Positions 15,914 to 23,438 of a DNA stretch of 64,000 nt are shown here, piece after piece. How positions within the stretch are numbered: the first letter of the stretch is position 1; every line of letters begins with the position of its first letter. Below the pieces are notes generated by a model. That model had not been told where the DNA came from. It was given only the letters and a program-made list of their open reading frames with translations, and ran no database searches. The stretch is taken from NCBI RefSeq assembly GCF_010730745.1, contig NZ_AP022615.1, positions 186,001-250,000 on the forward strand, read 5' to 3'. Source of the DNA: Mycobacterium heidelbergense. Lineage in GTDB: Bacteria; Actinomycetota; Actinomycetes; Mycobacteriales; Mycobacteriaceae. Made by a program: the position numbers and the translations under genes.

Positions 15914-16666
15914 ATGTCCCAGCCGACGCCCATCGCCTATCCCGTCCGCCTCGACGAATTGATCAACGCCATCAAACAGGTCCACAACGACGTGCTGGAC
16001 CAACTCGCCGACGCCGTGCTGGCCGCCGAGCACCTGGGCGAGGTCGCCGACCACCTGATCGGGCACTTCGTCGATCAGGCCCGCCGCTCGGGGGCGTCCT
16101 GGACCGACATCGGCAAGAGCATGGGCGTCACCAAGCAGGCCGCCCAAAAGCGGTTCGTCCCGCGGGCCGAGGCCGGCGCGCTCGATTCCGAGCAGGGCCC
16201 CTTCAGCCGCTTCACACCGCGAGCCCGCAACGCCGTGGTCGTCGCCCAGAACGCCGCGCACGACGCCGCCAACGCCGAGATCACGCCCGACCACCTGTTG
16301 CTCGGGGTGCTCAGCGATCCGGGCGCGCTGGCCACCGTGTTGCTTCATCGGCAGGACGTCGACATCGCCGTTCTGCGTGCGTCCGTCGAGCTGCCCCCGG
16401 CCGGCGCCACGTCGCTTGCGCTCATCCCGTTCAGCGGGCCCGCGCGCAAGGCGCTCGAGCTGACCTTCCGCGAGGCGCTTCGGCTCGGCCACAACTACAT
16501 CGGCACCGAACACATGCTGCTGGCGTTGCTCGAACTCGAGGACGGCGCCGGACCCCTGCACCGGTCCGGCGTCGACAAGGACCGCGTCGAGGCCGATCTG
16601 ATCGCCGCGCTCGAATCGCTGAGCGGCGGCAGGGGCGTCGATGAACCGGCGCCGGAGGACGGCTGA
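15914..16666 (+). CDS. clpC2: ClpC2: ClpC N-terminal-domain-like protein with HTH
   Basis: A 250-residue protein without any AAA module. Residues ~55-82 (SGASWTDIGKSMGVTKQAAQKRF) form an HTH-like segment. Residues ~95-245 are a double Clp-N repeat (FTPRARNAVVVAQNAAHD, ITPDHLLLGVLSDPGA, LGHNYIGTEHMLLALLELEDG) like the N-domain of ClpC1. H37Rv ClpC2 (Rv2667, ~252 aa) has been described as binding ClpC1-targeting cyclic peptides and so shielding the ClpC1P1P2 protease. Start is ATG at 15914. Paired palindromes immediately upstream point to repression. Confidence 0.9.
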   Translation: MSQPTPIAYPVRLDELINAIKQVHNDVLDQLADAVLAAEHLGEVADHLIGHFVDQARRSGASWTDIGKSMGVTKQAAQKRFVPRAEAGALDSEQGPFSRFTPRARNAVVVAQNAAHDAANAEITPDHLLLGVLSDPGALATVLLHRQDVDIAVLRASVELPPAGATSLALIPFSGPARKALELTFREALRLGHNYIGTEHMLLALLELEDGAGPLHRSGVDKDRVEADLIAALESLSGGRGVDEPAPEDG

Positions 16667-16752
16667 CCAGCTGCGTCGAACCCCTCCCCTTCGCATTACC
16701 CCATGTGGCATCATGCGAGGGTCCCGTTCAAGGGTGCCTAGGAGGCGAAGAC

Positions 16753-17292
16753 GTGGCAAAGATGCACCGTTGGCTGATCGTCCTGTCCATCTTTCTCGTC
16801 GCCGTGGCGAGCGTCACCGCCGTCGGTGTTGCTGTGTCCGCGCCGCGCGCGTGGGCCGGGGACGCGCCGATCGGCCACATCGGCGACACCCTGCGGGTGG
16901 ACACCGGCACCTACATCGCGGACGTCACCGTCAGCAGCGTCGCCCCCTGCGACCCGCCGCCCGGATTCGGCTACACCCGCAGCGGCGTTCCGATCAAAAG
17001 CTTCCCCGGCAGCACCCCTAACCGCGCCGACGTGACGGTCCGCGCGATCCGGGTGCCCAACCCGTACATCATGGCGACCGAGTTCAGCTTCGACGGGGTA
17101 ACCCCGTTCGCCGACGCCTACAAGCCGCGGGCCTCCGATGCGCCCGACGCGCTGGACAGCGTGCTCGGCAACGCGCCGAACGGGGCGATCGTGCGCGGCG
17201 GGGTGTATTGGGACGCCTACCGCGATCCGGTCTCGACCGTCGTCCTGCTGGACAAGAAGACGGGCGTGCACCTCGCGCAGTGGAACCTCTGA
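16753..17292 (+). CDS. Exported protein of unknown function (Rv2668-like)
   Basis: A 179-residue protein. The N-terminus VAKMHRWLIVLSIFLVAVASVTAVGVAVSAPRAWA is a signal peptide or anchor with an AWA-type cleavage site. The mature domain has GDTLRVDTGTYIADVTVSSVAPCDPPPGFGYTRSG and AIRVPNPYIMATEFSF, resembling a beta-rich exported domain. The GTG start at 16753 is preceded by a strong GGAGG site. By position and character it matches H37Rv Rv2668, an exported protein of unknown role. Its end overlaps the following acetyltransferase gene by 13 bp. Confidence 0.82.
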   Translation: MAKMHRWLIVLSIFLVAVASVTAVGVAVSAPRAWAGDAPIGHIGDTLRVDTGTYIADVTVSSVAPCDPPPGFGYTRSGVPIKSFPGSTPNRADVTVRAIRVPNPYIMATEFSFDGVTPFADAYKPRASDAPDALDSVLGNAPNGAIVRGGVYWDAYRDPVSTVVLLDKKTGVHLAQWNL

Positions 17293-17804
17293 GAACCCGG
17301 TCGCTCACCGTACGCACCGCCACGACGGGTTCGGTCGACGCCGACGAGCTGGCTGCCGTCGCCGCGCGCACCTTTCCGCTGGCATGCCCGCCCTCGGCGG
17401 CCCCGGGGAACATCGCGTCGTTCATCGCCGCCAACCTGTCGGCCGAACGCTTCGCCGAGTATCTGGCCGATCCGCGACACGCGATCGTCACCGCGGCACA
17501 GGGCGGCCGAATCATCGGTTACGCCATGATCATTCGCGGCGCCGACGACGACACCGCGGAGCTGTCAAAGATGTACCTGCTGCCCGACCACCACGGCGCC
17601 GGGGTGTCGACCGCGCTGATGGACCTCGCGCTGGCCACCGCCGAGGAATGGGGCGTGCGCCGCGTGTGGCTGGGCGTCAACCAGAAAAATCAACGCGCAC
17701 AACGCTTTTACGCCAAGAACGGATTCACGGTTAACGGCACCAGGACCTTTCAGGTGGGCACCGGCCGCGAAAACGACTACGTCATGGTCCGCGAGCTTGG
17801 TTGA
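17280..17804 (+). CDS. GNAT-family N-acetyltransferase (Rv2669-like)
   Basis: About 174 residues. The GNAT core is present: IIGYAMIIRGADDDTAELSKMYLLPDHHGAGVSTALMDLALATAEEWGVRRVWLGV, including motif A (LLPDHHGAGVSTAL, the acetyl-CoA pyrophosphate loop), followed by NQRAQRFYAKNGFTVNGTRTF. The start is uncertain. GTG at 17280 overlaps the preceding gene by 13 bp and fits the family length; no better start occurs before the conserved region. Acceptor unknown. Confidence 0.85.
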   Translation: MEPLRTRSLTVRTATTGSVDADELAAVAARTFPLACPPSAAPGNIASFIAANLSAERFAEYLADPRHAIVTAAQGGRIIGYAMIIRGADDDTAELSKMYLLPDHHGAGVSTALMDLALATAEEWGVRRVWLGVNQKNQRAQRFYAKNGFTVNGTRTFQVGTGRENDYVMVRELG

Positions 17805-17885
17805 TTCCGGCGGCCGTCGGCGTCGTACGGGCCGGAAGCGGACCCGTGCATGCGGGAACTGTAGCGGCGTGCTGCAATCAAGCCC

Positions 17886-18662
17886 ATGCCGCTCTCTGAC
17901 GCCGGCGGGGCCGAGACGCCGCTGACGCTGCTCGGGTCGATGCGCGAACTCGACGACGGCGAACTCCTGCGGCTCTACGGCTACCCGAAACGCGACGGGC
18001 CGTGGGTGCGGGCGAACTTCATCACCAGCGTGGACGGCGGCGCCACCGCCGACGGCACCAGCGGCGCGATGGGCGGGCCCGGCGACCGCCTCGTCTTCAA
18101 CCTGCTGCGCGAACTCGCCGACGTCATCGTGGTCGGCGCGGGCACGGTGCGCATCGAGGGGTATTCCGGGGCGCACCCGGCCGTCGCCGAGCGGCAGCGG
18201 CGCCAGGCCGGCGGGCAGAGCGAGGTCCCGCCGTTGGCGATCGTCACCAAGTCGGGCCGCCTCGACCGGGACATGGCGGTGTTCACCCGGACCGAGGTGC
18301 CGCCCCTGGTGCTCACCTGCACGGCGGCGGCCGACGAGACGCGCAGCGTGCTCGGCGACCTTTGCGAGGTGGTCGACTGCTCCGGCGGCGACGCCGGCAA
18401 GGTCGACGAGGCCGTCCTGCTGGACGCCCTGGCGGCCCGCGGGATGCGCCGCATTCTGACCGAGGGCGGGCCGATGCTGCTCGGGTCGTTCGTCGAGCGC
18501 GACATGCTCGACGAGCTGTGCCTGACGATCGCGCCCTACCTCGTCGGCGGCCTGGCGCGACGCATCGCGACGGGCCCGGGTCAGGTGCTCACCCGGATGC
18601 GCTGCGCCCACACCCTGACCGACGGCGCCGGTTACTTGTACACCCGCTACCTGAAGGCATAG
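17886..18662 (+). CDS. ribD: RibD C-terminal-domain reductase (Rv2671-like)
   Basis: A 258-residue NADPH-dependent reductase domain without the deaminase half of bifunctional RibD. Key segments are PWVRANFITSVDGGATADG, ADVIVVGAGTVRIEGYS, RRILTEGGPMLLGSF and DELCLTIAPYLVGG. The homologue Rv2671 has been reported to reduce dihydrofolate as an alternative DHFR and to contribute to para-aminosalicylate resistance when overproduced. Start ATG at 17886. It precedes the lipoprotein-type hydrolase gene by 14 bp, so an operon is likely. H37Rv has Rv2670c just upstream; here there is only an 81-bp gap. Confidence 0.88.
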   Translation: MPLSDAGGAETPLTLLGSMRELDDGELLRLYGYPKRDGPWVRANFITSVDGGATADGTSGAMGGPGDRLVFNLLRELADVIVVGAGTVRIEGYSGAHPAVAERQRRQAGGQSEVPPLAIVTKSGRLDRDMAVFTRTEVPPLVLTCTAAADETRSVLGDLCEVVDCSGGDAGKVDEAVLLDALAARGMRRILTEGGPMLLGSFVERDMLDELCLTIAPYLVGGLARRIATGPGQVLTRMRCAHTLTDGAGYLYTRYLKA

Positions 18663-18676
18663 CTACTGTGGTCGGC

Positions 18677-20248
18677 ATGAGTCGGCAGATCGCCTCCGCG
18701 ACGGTCCTGGTCCCGTTGGCCGTCATCGTCACCGCGGCGGTGGCCGGCTGCGTCCCGGGCCTGGGGGCCGACCCGCGCTTCGCCACCAATTCCGGCGCGC
18801 GGCCGCAAGGGGTGGCCACGACGAAGCCCCCGGCCAGCGGCCCGCCGCCGATCGCCGCGCCCAAGAACGACCTGTCGTGGCATGACTGCACGTCGAAGGC
18901 CTTCAGCGACGCCGCCGTCCCGGCCGCGCCCGGCGTGCAGCTGGATTGCGCGAACTACGACACCGACCTCGACCCGGTGAACGGCGGGTCCGGGACGCTG
19001 AGCATCGGCGTGGTCCGCGCGCGCTCGAGTCAGACGCCGCGCGACGCGGGCCCGCTCGTCTTCACCACCGGCTCCGACCTGCCGTCGTCGACGCAGCTGC
19101 CGGTGTGGCTTTCGCAGGCGGGCGCCGACGTGCTGCAGACCCATCCCGTCGTCGCCGTCGACCGGCGCGGCATGGGCATGTCGAGCCCCATCGACTGCCG
19201 GGATCAACTCGACCGTCAAGCGATGCGCGACCAGGCGCAGTTCCAGCCCGGCGACGACCCGGTGGCCAACCTCTCCGACATCTCGAACACCGCCACCACC
19301 AACTGCACCGACGCCATCGCGCCGGGAGCCACCGCCTACGACAATTCGCATGCCGCCTCCGACATCGAGCGGCTGCGCAGCCTCTGGGACGTGCCGGCGG
19401 TCGCCCTGGTCGGGATCGGCAACGGCGCCCAGGTGGCGCTGGCCTACGCCGCGTCGCGGCCCGACCGGGTCGCCCGGCTGATCCTCGACTCCCCGGTCGC
19501 CCTGGGCGTCAACGCCGAGGCGGCCGCCGAGCAACAGGTCAAGGGCCAGCAGGCCGCGCTCGACGCGTTCGCCGCCCAGTGCGTCGCGGTCAACTGCGCG
19601 CTGGGTCCCGATCCGAAGGGCGCCGTCAGCGCGCTGCTGGCCGACGCCCGCGCCGGGAAGGGCCCCGGCGGCTCACCGGTGGCCGCGGTCGCCAACGCCA
19701 TCACCGTCGCGTTGGGCTTTCCGGCCGGCGGCCGTGTCGACGCCACCACCGCCCTGGCCAACGCGCTGGCGGCCGCCCGCTCCGGCGACGCCAGCCAGTT
19801 GAACAGCTTGATCAACCACGCCTACGCCGTCGGCGACTCCGACGGCCAGTTCATCAACTCCTGCAGCGACGCGATCAACCGCCCGACCCCGGACCGGGTC
19901 CGCGAACTCGTCGTGGCATGGGGCAAGCTGTATCCCCAATTCGGCACCGTCGCCGCGCTGAACTTGGTCAAATGCGTGCACTGGCCCACGGTTTCGCCGC
20001 CGGCGCCGCCGAAGAACCTCAAGATCGACGTCCTGTTGGCGGGCGTGCAGAACGACCCGATCGTCGGCAGCGAGGGGGTGGCTCAGACGGCGGCCACCAT
20101 CATCAACGCCAACGCGGCCAGCAAGCGGGTGATGTGGCAGGGCATCGGCCACGGCGCCAGCATCTACTCGCCGTGCGCGGTCCCGCCGCTGATCGGCTAC
20201 CTCAACAGCGGCAAGCTGCCGGGGACCGACACCTACTGTCCCGCCTGA
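18677..20248 (+). CDS. Lipoprotein with alpha/beta hydrolase fold, nucleophile Ser apparently lost (Rv2672-like)
   Basis: A 523-residue protein with a signal peptide and lipobox AAVAGC (Cys25). It resembles secreted tripeptidyl aminopeptidases (DTDLDPVNGGSGTLSIGVVRARS, HPVVAVDRRGMGMSSPIDC, MWQGIGHGASIYSPCA). At the nucleophile elbow, where the family has GxSxG, the sequence reads LVGIGNGAQVALAYA, placing Gly248 at the Ser position. The candidate catalytic His (GHGAS) is kept. It may be a non-catalytic binding protein. ATG at 18677; a GTG 9 bp upstream is in frame. It lies between ribD and aftC as in H37Rv (Rv2672). Confidence 0.82.
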   Translation: MSRQIASATVLVPLAVIVTAAVAGCVPGLGADPRFATNSGARPQGVATTKPPASGPPPIAAPKNDLSWHDCTSKAFSDAAVPAAPGVQLDCANYDTDLDPVNGGSGTLSIGVVRARSSQTPRDAGPLVFTTGSDLPSSTQLPVWLSQAGADVLQTHPVVAVDRRGMGMSSPIDCRDQLDRQAMRDQAQFQPGDDPVANLSDISNTATTNCTDAIAPGATAYDNSHAASDIERLRSLWDVPAVALVGIGNGAQVALAYAASRPDRVARLILDSPVALGVNAEAAAEQQVKGQQAALDAFAAQCVAVNCALGPDPKGAVSALLADARAGKGPGGSPVAAVANAITVALGFPAGGRVDATTALANALAAARSGDASQLNSLINHAYAVGDSDGQFINSCSDAINRPTPDRVRELVVAWGKLYPQFGTVAALNLVKCVHWPTVSPPAPPKNLKIDVLLAGVQNDPIVGSEGVAQTAATIINANAASKRVMWQGIGHGASIYSPCAVPPLIGYLNSGKLPGTDTYCPA

Positions 20249-20267
20249 TTGTTGGGGCACTCCATCG

Positions 20268-21518
20268 GTGTACGGTGCGCTGGTGACGGCAGCTGACTTG
20301 TTTCGTCCCCGCGCCGGCGCACCCAGCGCGGCGACGATACTGCGGTCGGCGTTGTGGCCGGTGGCCATCATGTCGGTGTTGCACCGCAGCATCGTGCTCA
20401 CGCTCAACGGCAACATCACCGACGATTTCAAACCCGTCTACCGCGCGGTCCTGAACTTCCGGCACGGCTGGGACATCTACAACGAGCACTTCGACTACGT
20501 CGACCCGCACTACCTCTACCCACCCGGCGGCACGCTGTTGATGGCGCCCTTCGGGTACCTGCCGTTCGCGCCGTCGCGCTATCTGTTCATCCTGATCAAC
20601 ACCGTGGCCATCCTGATCGCCTGGTACCTGCTGCTGCGGCTGTTCAAGTTCACGCTGTCCTCGGTGGCCGCGCCCGCCCTGCTGCTGGCCATGTTCTGCA
20701 CGGAGACGGTGACCAGCACGCTCGTCTTCACCAACATCAACGGCTGCGTCCTGCTGGCCGAGGTGCTGTTCTTGCGGTGGCTGCTGGACGGCCGGGTTAG
20801 TCGACAGTGGTGGGCGGGCGTGGCCATCGGGCTAACGCTCACGCTCAAACCCGTGCTCCTGCCCCTGCTGTTGCTGCCGCTGCTGAACCGCCAGTGGCGG
20901 GCGCTGGTGCCGGCGTTCGTGGTGCCCGCGGTCATCAACGTCGCCGCGTGGCCGTTGGTCAGCGATCCGATGGACTTCGTCACCCGCACGCTGCCCTACA
21001 TCGGGGGCGTCCGGGACTACTTCAACAGCTCGATCGAGGGCAACGGCGTGTACTTCGGCCTGCCCACCTGGCTGATCGTCTTCCTGCGGATTCTGTTCAC
21101 GGTGCTGGCCGCCGGTGCCGTGTGGCTGCTGTACCGCTATTACCGCACGCGCGACCCACTGTTCTGGTTCACCAGCTCGTCGGGCGTGCTGCTGCTGTGG
21201 TCGTGGCTGGTGCTGCCGCTGGCCCAGGGCTACTACTCGATGATGCTGTTGCCCTTCCTGATGACCGTCGTGCTGCCCAACTCGCTGATCCGCAACTGGC
21301 CGGCGTGGCTGGGAATCTACGGCTTCCTGACGCTGGACGACTGGCTGATCTACCGATACATGAGGTATGGCCGCGCGCTGCAATACCTGAAGATCACCTA
21401 CGGCTGGTCGCTGCTGCTGATCGTGGCGTTCAGCGTGCTGTACTTCCGCTACTTAGACGCCAAGGCGGACAACCGGCTGGACGGCGGGATCGATCCGCGC
21501 GCTAGCGTGGACGCATGA
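20268..21518 (+). CDS. aftC: AftC, alpha-(1->3) arabinofuranosyltransferase
   Basis: A 416-residue polytopic membrane glycosyltransferase (GT87-like, about ten hydrophobic helices). It transfers arabinofuranose from decaprenyl-phosphoarabinose to make the alpha-1,3 branch points of arabinogalactan and lipoarabinomannan. Near the N-terminus GNITDDFKPVYRAVLNF holds the Asp pair expected in a periplasmic loop, followed by GWDIYNEHFDYVDPHYLYPPGG. Sequence identity to H37Rv AftC (Rv2673) as I recall it is very high. GTG start at 20268 (VYGALVTAADLF). The gene overlaps msrB by 4 bp. Confidence 0.95.
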   Translation: MYGALVTAADLFRPRAGAPSAATILRSALWPVAIMSVLHRSIVLTLNGNITDDFKPVYRAVLNFRHGWDIYNEHFDYVDPHYLYPPGGTLLMAPFGYLPFAPSRYLFILINTVAILIAWYLLLRLFKFTLSSVAAPALLLAMFCTETVTSTLVFTNINGCVLLAEVLFLRWLLDGRVSRQWWAGVAIGLTLTLKPVLLPLLLLPLLNRQWRALVPAFVVPAVINVAAWPLVSDPMDFVTRTLPYIGGVRDYFNSSIEGNGVYFGLPTWLIVFLRILFTVLAAGAVWLLYRYYRTRDPLFWFTSSSGVLLLWSWLVLPLAQGYYSMMLLPFLMTVVLPNSLIRNWPAWLGIYGFLTLDDWLIYRYMRYGRALQYLKITYGWSLLLIVAFSVLYFRYLDAKADNRLDGGIDPRASVDA

Positions 21519-21916
21519 CCCCGAAGGTGCAACTGACCGACGACGAGTGGCGCCGGAAACTCACGCGTGAGGAGTTCGACGTGCTGCGTCGCGCCGGCAC
21601 CGAGCGGCCCTTCACCGGTGAGTACACCGACACCAAAACCGAAGGCGTCTACCAATGCCGGGCCTGCGGCGCCGAATTGTTCCGCAGCACAGAGAAATTC
21701 GAGTCGCACTGCGGCTGGCCGTCGTTCTTCGACCCGGCCAACTCCGACGCGGTGATCCTGCGCCCCGACCATTCGCTGGGGACGACGCGCACCGAGGTGC
21801 TGTGCGCGAATTGCCACAGCCACCTCGGCCACGTCTTCGCCGGCGAGGGCTACCCGACGCCGACGGATCAGCGCTACTGCATCAACTCGATCTCGCTGCG
21901 GCTGGTTCCTGCCTAG
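21515..21916 (+). CDS. msrB: Peptide-methionine (R)-S-oxide reductase MsrB
   Basis: A 133-residue enzyme that reduces methionine-R-sulfoxide in proteins. Zinc ligands come from CRAC (Cys48/Cys51) and CANC (Cys97/Cys100); the catalytic Cys122 lies in RYCINSISL; SHCGWPSFF gives the substrate pocket and the possible resolving Cys66. HLGHVF is also conserved. The start ATG lies inside the end of aftC (ATGA overlap), so oxidative protein repair is coupled to the arabinan gene transcript. Matches H37Rv Rv2674c-region MsrB; the strand relation should be checked. Confidence 0.95.
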   Translation: MTPKVQLTDDEWRRKLTREEFDVLRRAGTERPFTGEYTDTKTEGVYQCRACGAELFRSTEKFESHCGWPSFFDPANSDAVILRPDHSLGTTRTEVLCANCHSHLGHVFAGEGYPTPTDQRYCINSISLRLVPA

Positions 21917-21920
21917 GACG

Positions 21921-21981
21921 CGCGAGACTGTAACCAGCGACGGCTTTACTCGAGAAACGCGTCGCGGAATACAGTTTCGCG
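21921..21981. terminator. Long imperfect hairpin between convergent genes
   Basis: Arms CGCGAGACTGTA (21921-21932) and TACAGTTTCGCG (21970-21981) pair with one mismatch across a 37-nt loop. It sits exactly between the 3' ends of msrB and the methyltransferase gene, so a bidirectional terminator is plausible. The GCGAGACTGTA-like ends also recall small interspersed intergenic repeats of mycobacteria. Confidence 0.5.
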
Positions 21982-21991
21982 ACGAGCGGCG

Positions 21992-22741
21992 TCAGTCCGC
22001 GCGGGTGGCGTGCACCTCCCAGAACGGGGCGTGCACCCGGCCGCCCACAAGCCACGGCTCCATGACCCGGAACCGGTCCAGCAGCGTCCGCGCCTGGTCG
22101 GCCATGTCGGGGTTGCGGGCCGCCATCATCTCGATCGTCTGGACGCTCAGGTTGACCCGGTAGGTGGTCGGGCCCAGGTAGGTGATCTCCCAGCCGGCGT
22201 CCGGCAGCACCTGGCGAAAGTCGGCCTCGGACAACGACCGCATCATCCTGAAGCCGTTGACGTCGTGCTCGCCGAACTCGAACATGTACAGCCGCGCCCC
22301 CGGCTTCGTCGCCCGGCGCAGCGCCCGCGCGTACGCCTTCTGCATCTCGGGTTCGGTGCTGAAGGTGTGGTAGAAGGCGCAGTCGACGACGGTGTCGAAC
22401 CGGTCGTCGAATCCCTCCAGCTTGGTGGCGTCGGCCAGCTCGAAATTCACCGACACCCCGGCCTTTTGCGCGTTCTCCCGGGCCCGCTCCAGCGCGCCCG
22501 CCGACCCGTCGATGCCGGTCGCCGAATAGCCCTTCGAGGCGTAATAGATCGCGTGGTGCCCCGGCCCGGTGCCCGGGTCGAGCACCTCGCCCTTGATCGC
22601 CCCCAGCGCGACGAGCTGCTGGACCACCGGCTGCGGGCCGCCGATGTCCCACGGCGTGGCGGCCGGCAGCCCGTGGGACAGCCGCTCGTCGCGGTACATC
22701 TCCTCGAAACGGGTGGGGTCGGTGACGTCGGGATGGCTCAT
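21992..22741 (-). CDS. SAM-dependent class I methyltransferase (Rv2675c-like)
   Basis: A 249-residue Rossmann methyltransferase. Motif I is VLDPGTGPGHHAIYYA (residues ~53-68), motif II is ATGIDGSAGALERAREN, and FELADATKLEGF binds the adenine. It begins with an ATGA overlap at the end of the hemQ-like gene, so it is the last gene of the hemE-hemY-hemQ operon. A small tetrapyrrole-related or unrelated substrate is possible; none can be assigned. Homologue by position: Rv2675c. Confidence 0.87.
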   Translation of the reverse strand: MSHPDVTDPTRFEEMYRDERLSHGLPAATPWDIGGPQPVVQQLVALGAIKGEVLDPGTGPGHHAIYYASKGYSATGIDGSAGALERARENAQKAGVSVNFELADATKLEGFDDRFDTVVDCAFYHTFSTEPEMQKAYARALRRATKPGARLYMFEFGEHDVNGFRMMRSLSEADFRQVLPDAGWEITYLGPTTYRVNLSVQTIEMMAARNPDMADQARTLLDRFRVMEPWLVGGRVHAPFWEVHATRAD

Positions 22742-23433
22742 GGCAGCGAGTTCACCAGCTGCTCGACCGGCACCCGCGGCCCGGTGAAGAACGGCGTCTC
22801 GGCGCGGGTGTGCCGGCGGGCGTCGGTGGCGCGCAGCTCGCGCATCAGGTCGACGATGCGGTCCAGCTCGGGGGCCTCGAACGCCAGGATCCATTCGTAG
22901 TCGCCCAGCGCGAACGCCGGCACCGTGTTGGCGCGGACGTCCTTGTATTCGCGGGCGGCCATGCCGTGCTCGGCGAGCATGCGGCGGCGTTCCTCGTCGG
23001 GCAGCAGGTACCACTCGTAGGACCGCACGAACGGGTACACGCAGATGTAGGCGCCGGGCTCCTCGCCGGCCAGGAACGCCGGGATGTGGCTCTTGTTGAA
23101 CTCGGCCGGGCGGTGCAGCGCCACGCTGCTCCACACCGGCGCGCAGGCCCGGCCCAGCGTGGTGGTGCGCCGGAAGTCCGCGTAGGTGGCCTGCAGCGCC
23201 TCGACGTGGTCGGCGTGGGTCCAGATCATGAAGTCGGCGTCGGCGCGCAGGCCCGCGACGTCGTAGAGGCCGCGCACCACAACGCCGCGCTCCTCCTGCT
23301 GCTTGAAGAAGGTCGCGGCGTCGTCGGTGACGGCGTCGCGCTGGTCGCCGAGCTCGCCGGGGCGCACGGAGAACACCGAGAACATCAGGTAGCGAAGGGT
23401 CGCGTTGAGCGCGTCGTAATCGAGTTTGGCCAT
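22738..23433 (-). CDS. hemQ: HemQ/ChdC coproheme decarboxylase
   Basis: A 231-residue chlorite-dismutase-fold protein. In Actinobacteria this family converts coproheme III to heme b by two oxidative decarboxylations. VYPFVRSYEWYLLPDEERRRMLAEHG carries the catalytic Tyr and the proximal-side His region, and FMIWTHADHVEALQ is the conserved core. It follows hemY by 5 bp and overlaps the methyltransferase by 4 bp. Together with hemE and hemY it completes the coproporphyrin-dependent heme route. ATG at 23433. Homologue: Rv2676c. Confidence 0.92.
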   Translation of the reverse strand: MAKLDYDALNATLRYLMFSVFSVRPGELGDQRDAVTDDAATFFKQQEERGVVVRGLYDVAGLRADADFMIWTHADHVEALQATYADFRRTTTLGRACAPVWSSVALHRPAEFNKSHIPAFLAGEEPGAYICVYPFVRSYEWYLLPDEERRRMLAEHGMAAREYKDVRANTVPAFALGDYEWILAFEAPELDRIVDLMRELRATDARRHTRAETPFFTGPRVPVEQLVNSLP

Positions 23434-23438
23434 GGAAC

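Noticed and set aside
15470..16759. 429-codon minus-strand open frame reaching over clpC2
   Set aside because: Only the DUF732 protein at its 3' end has coding features; the remainder is antisense to clpC2.
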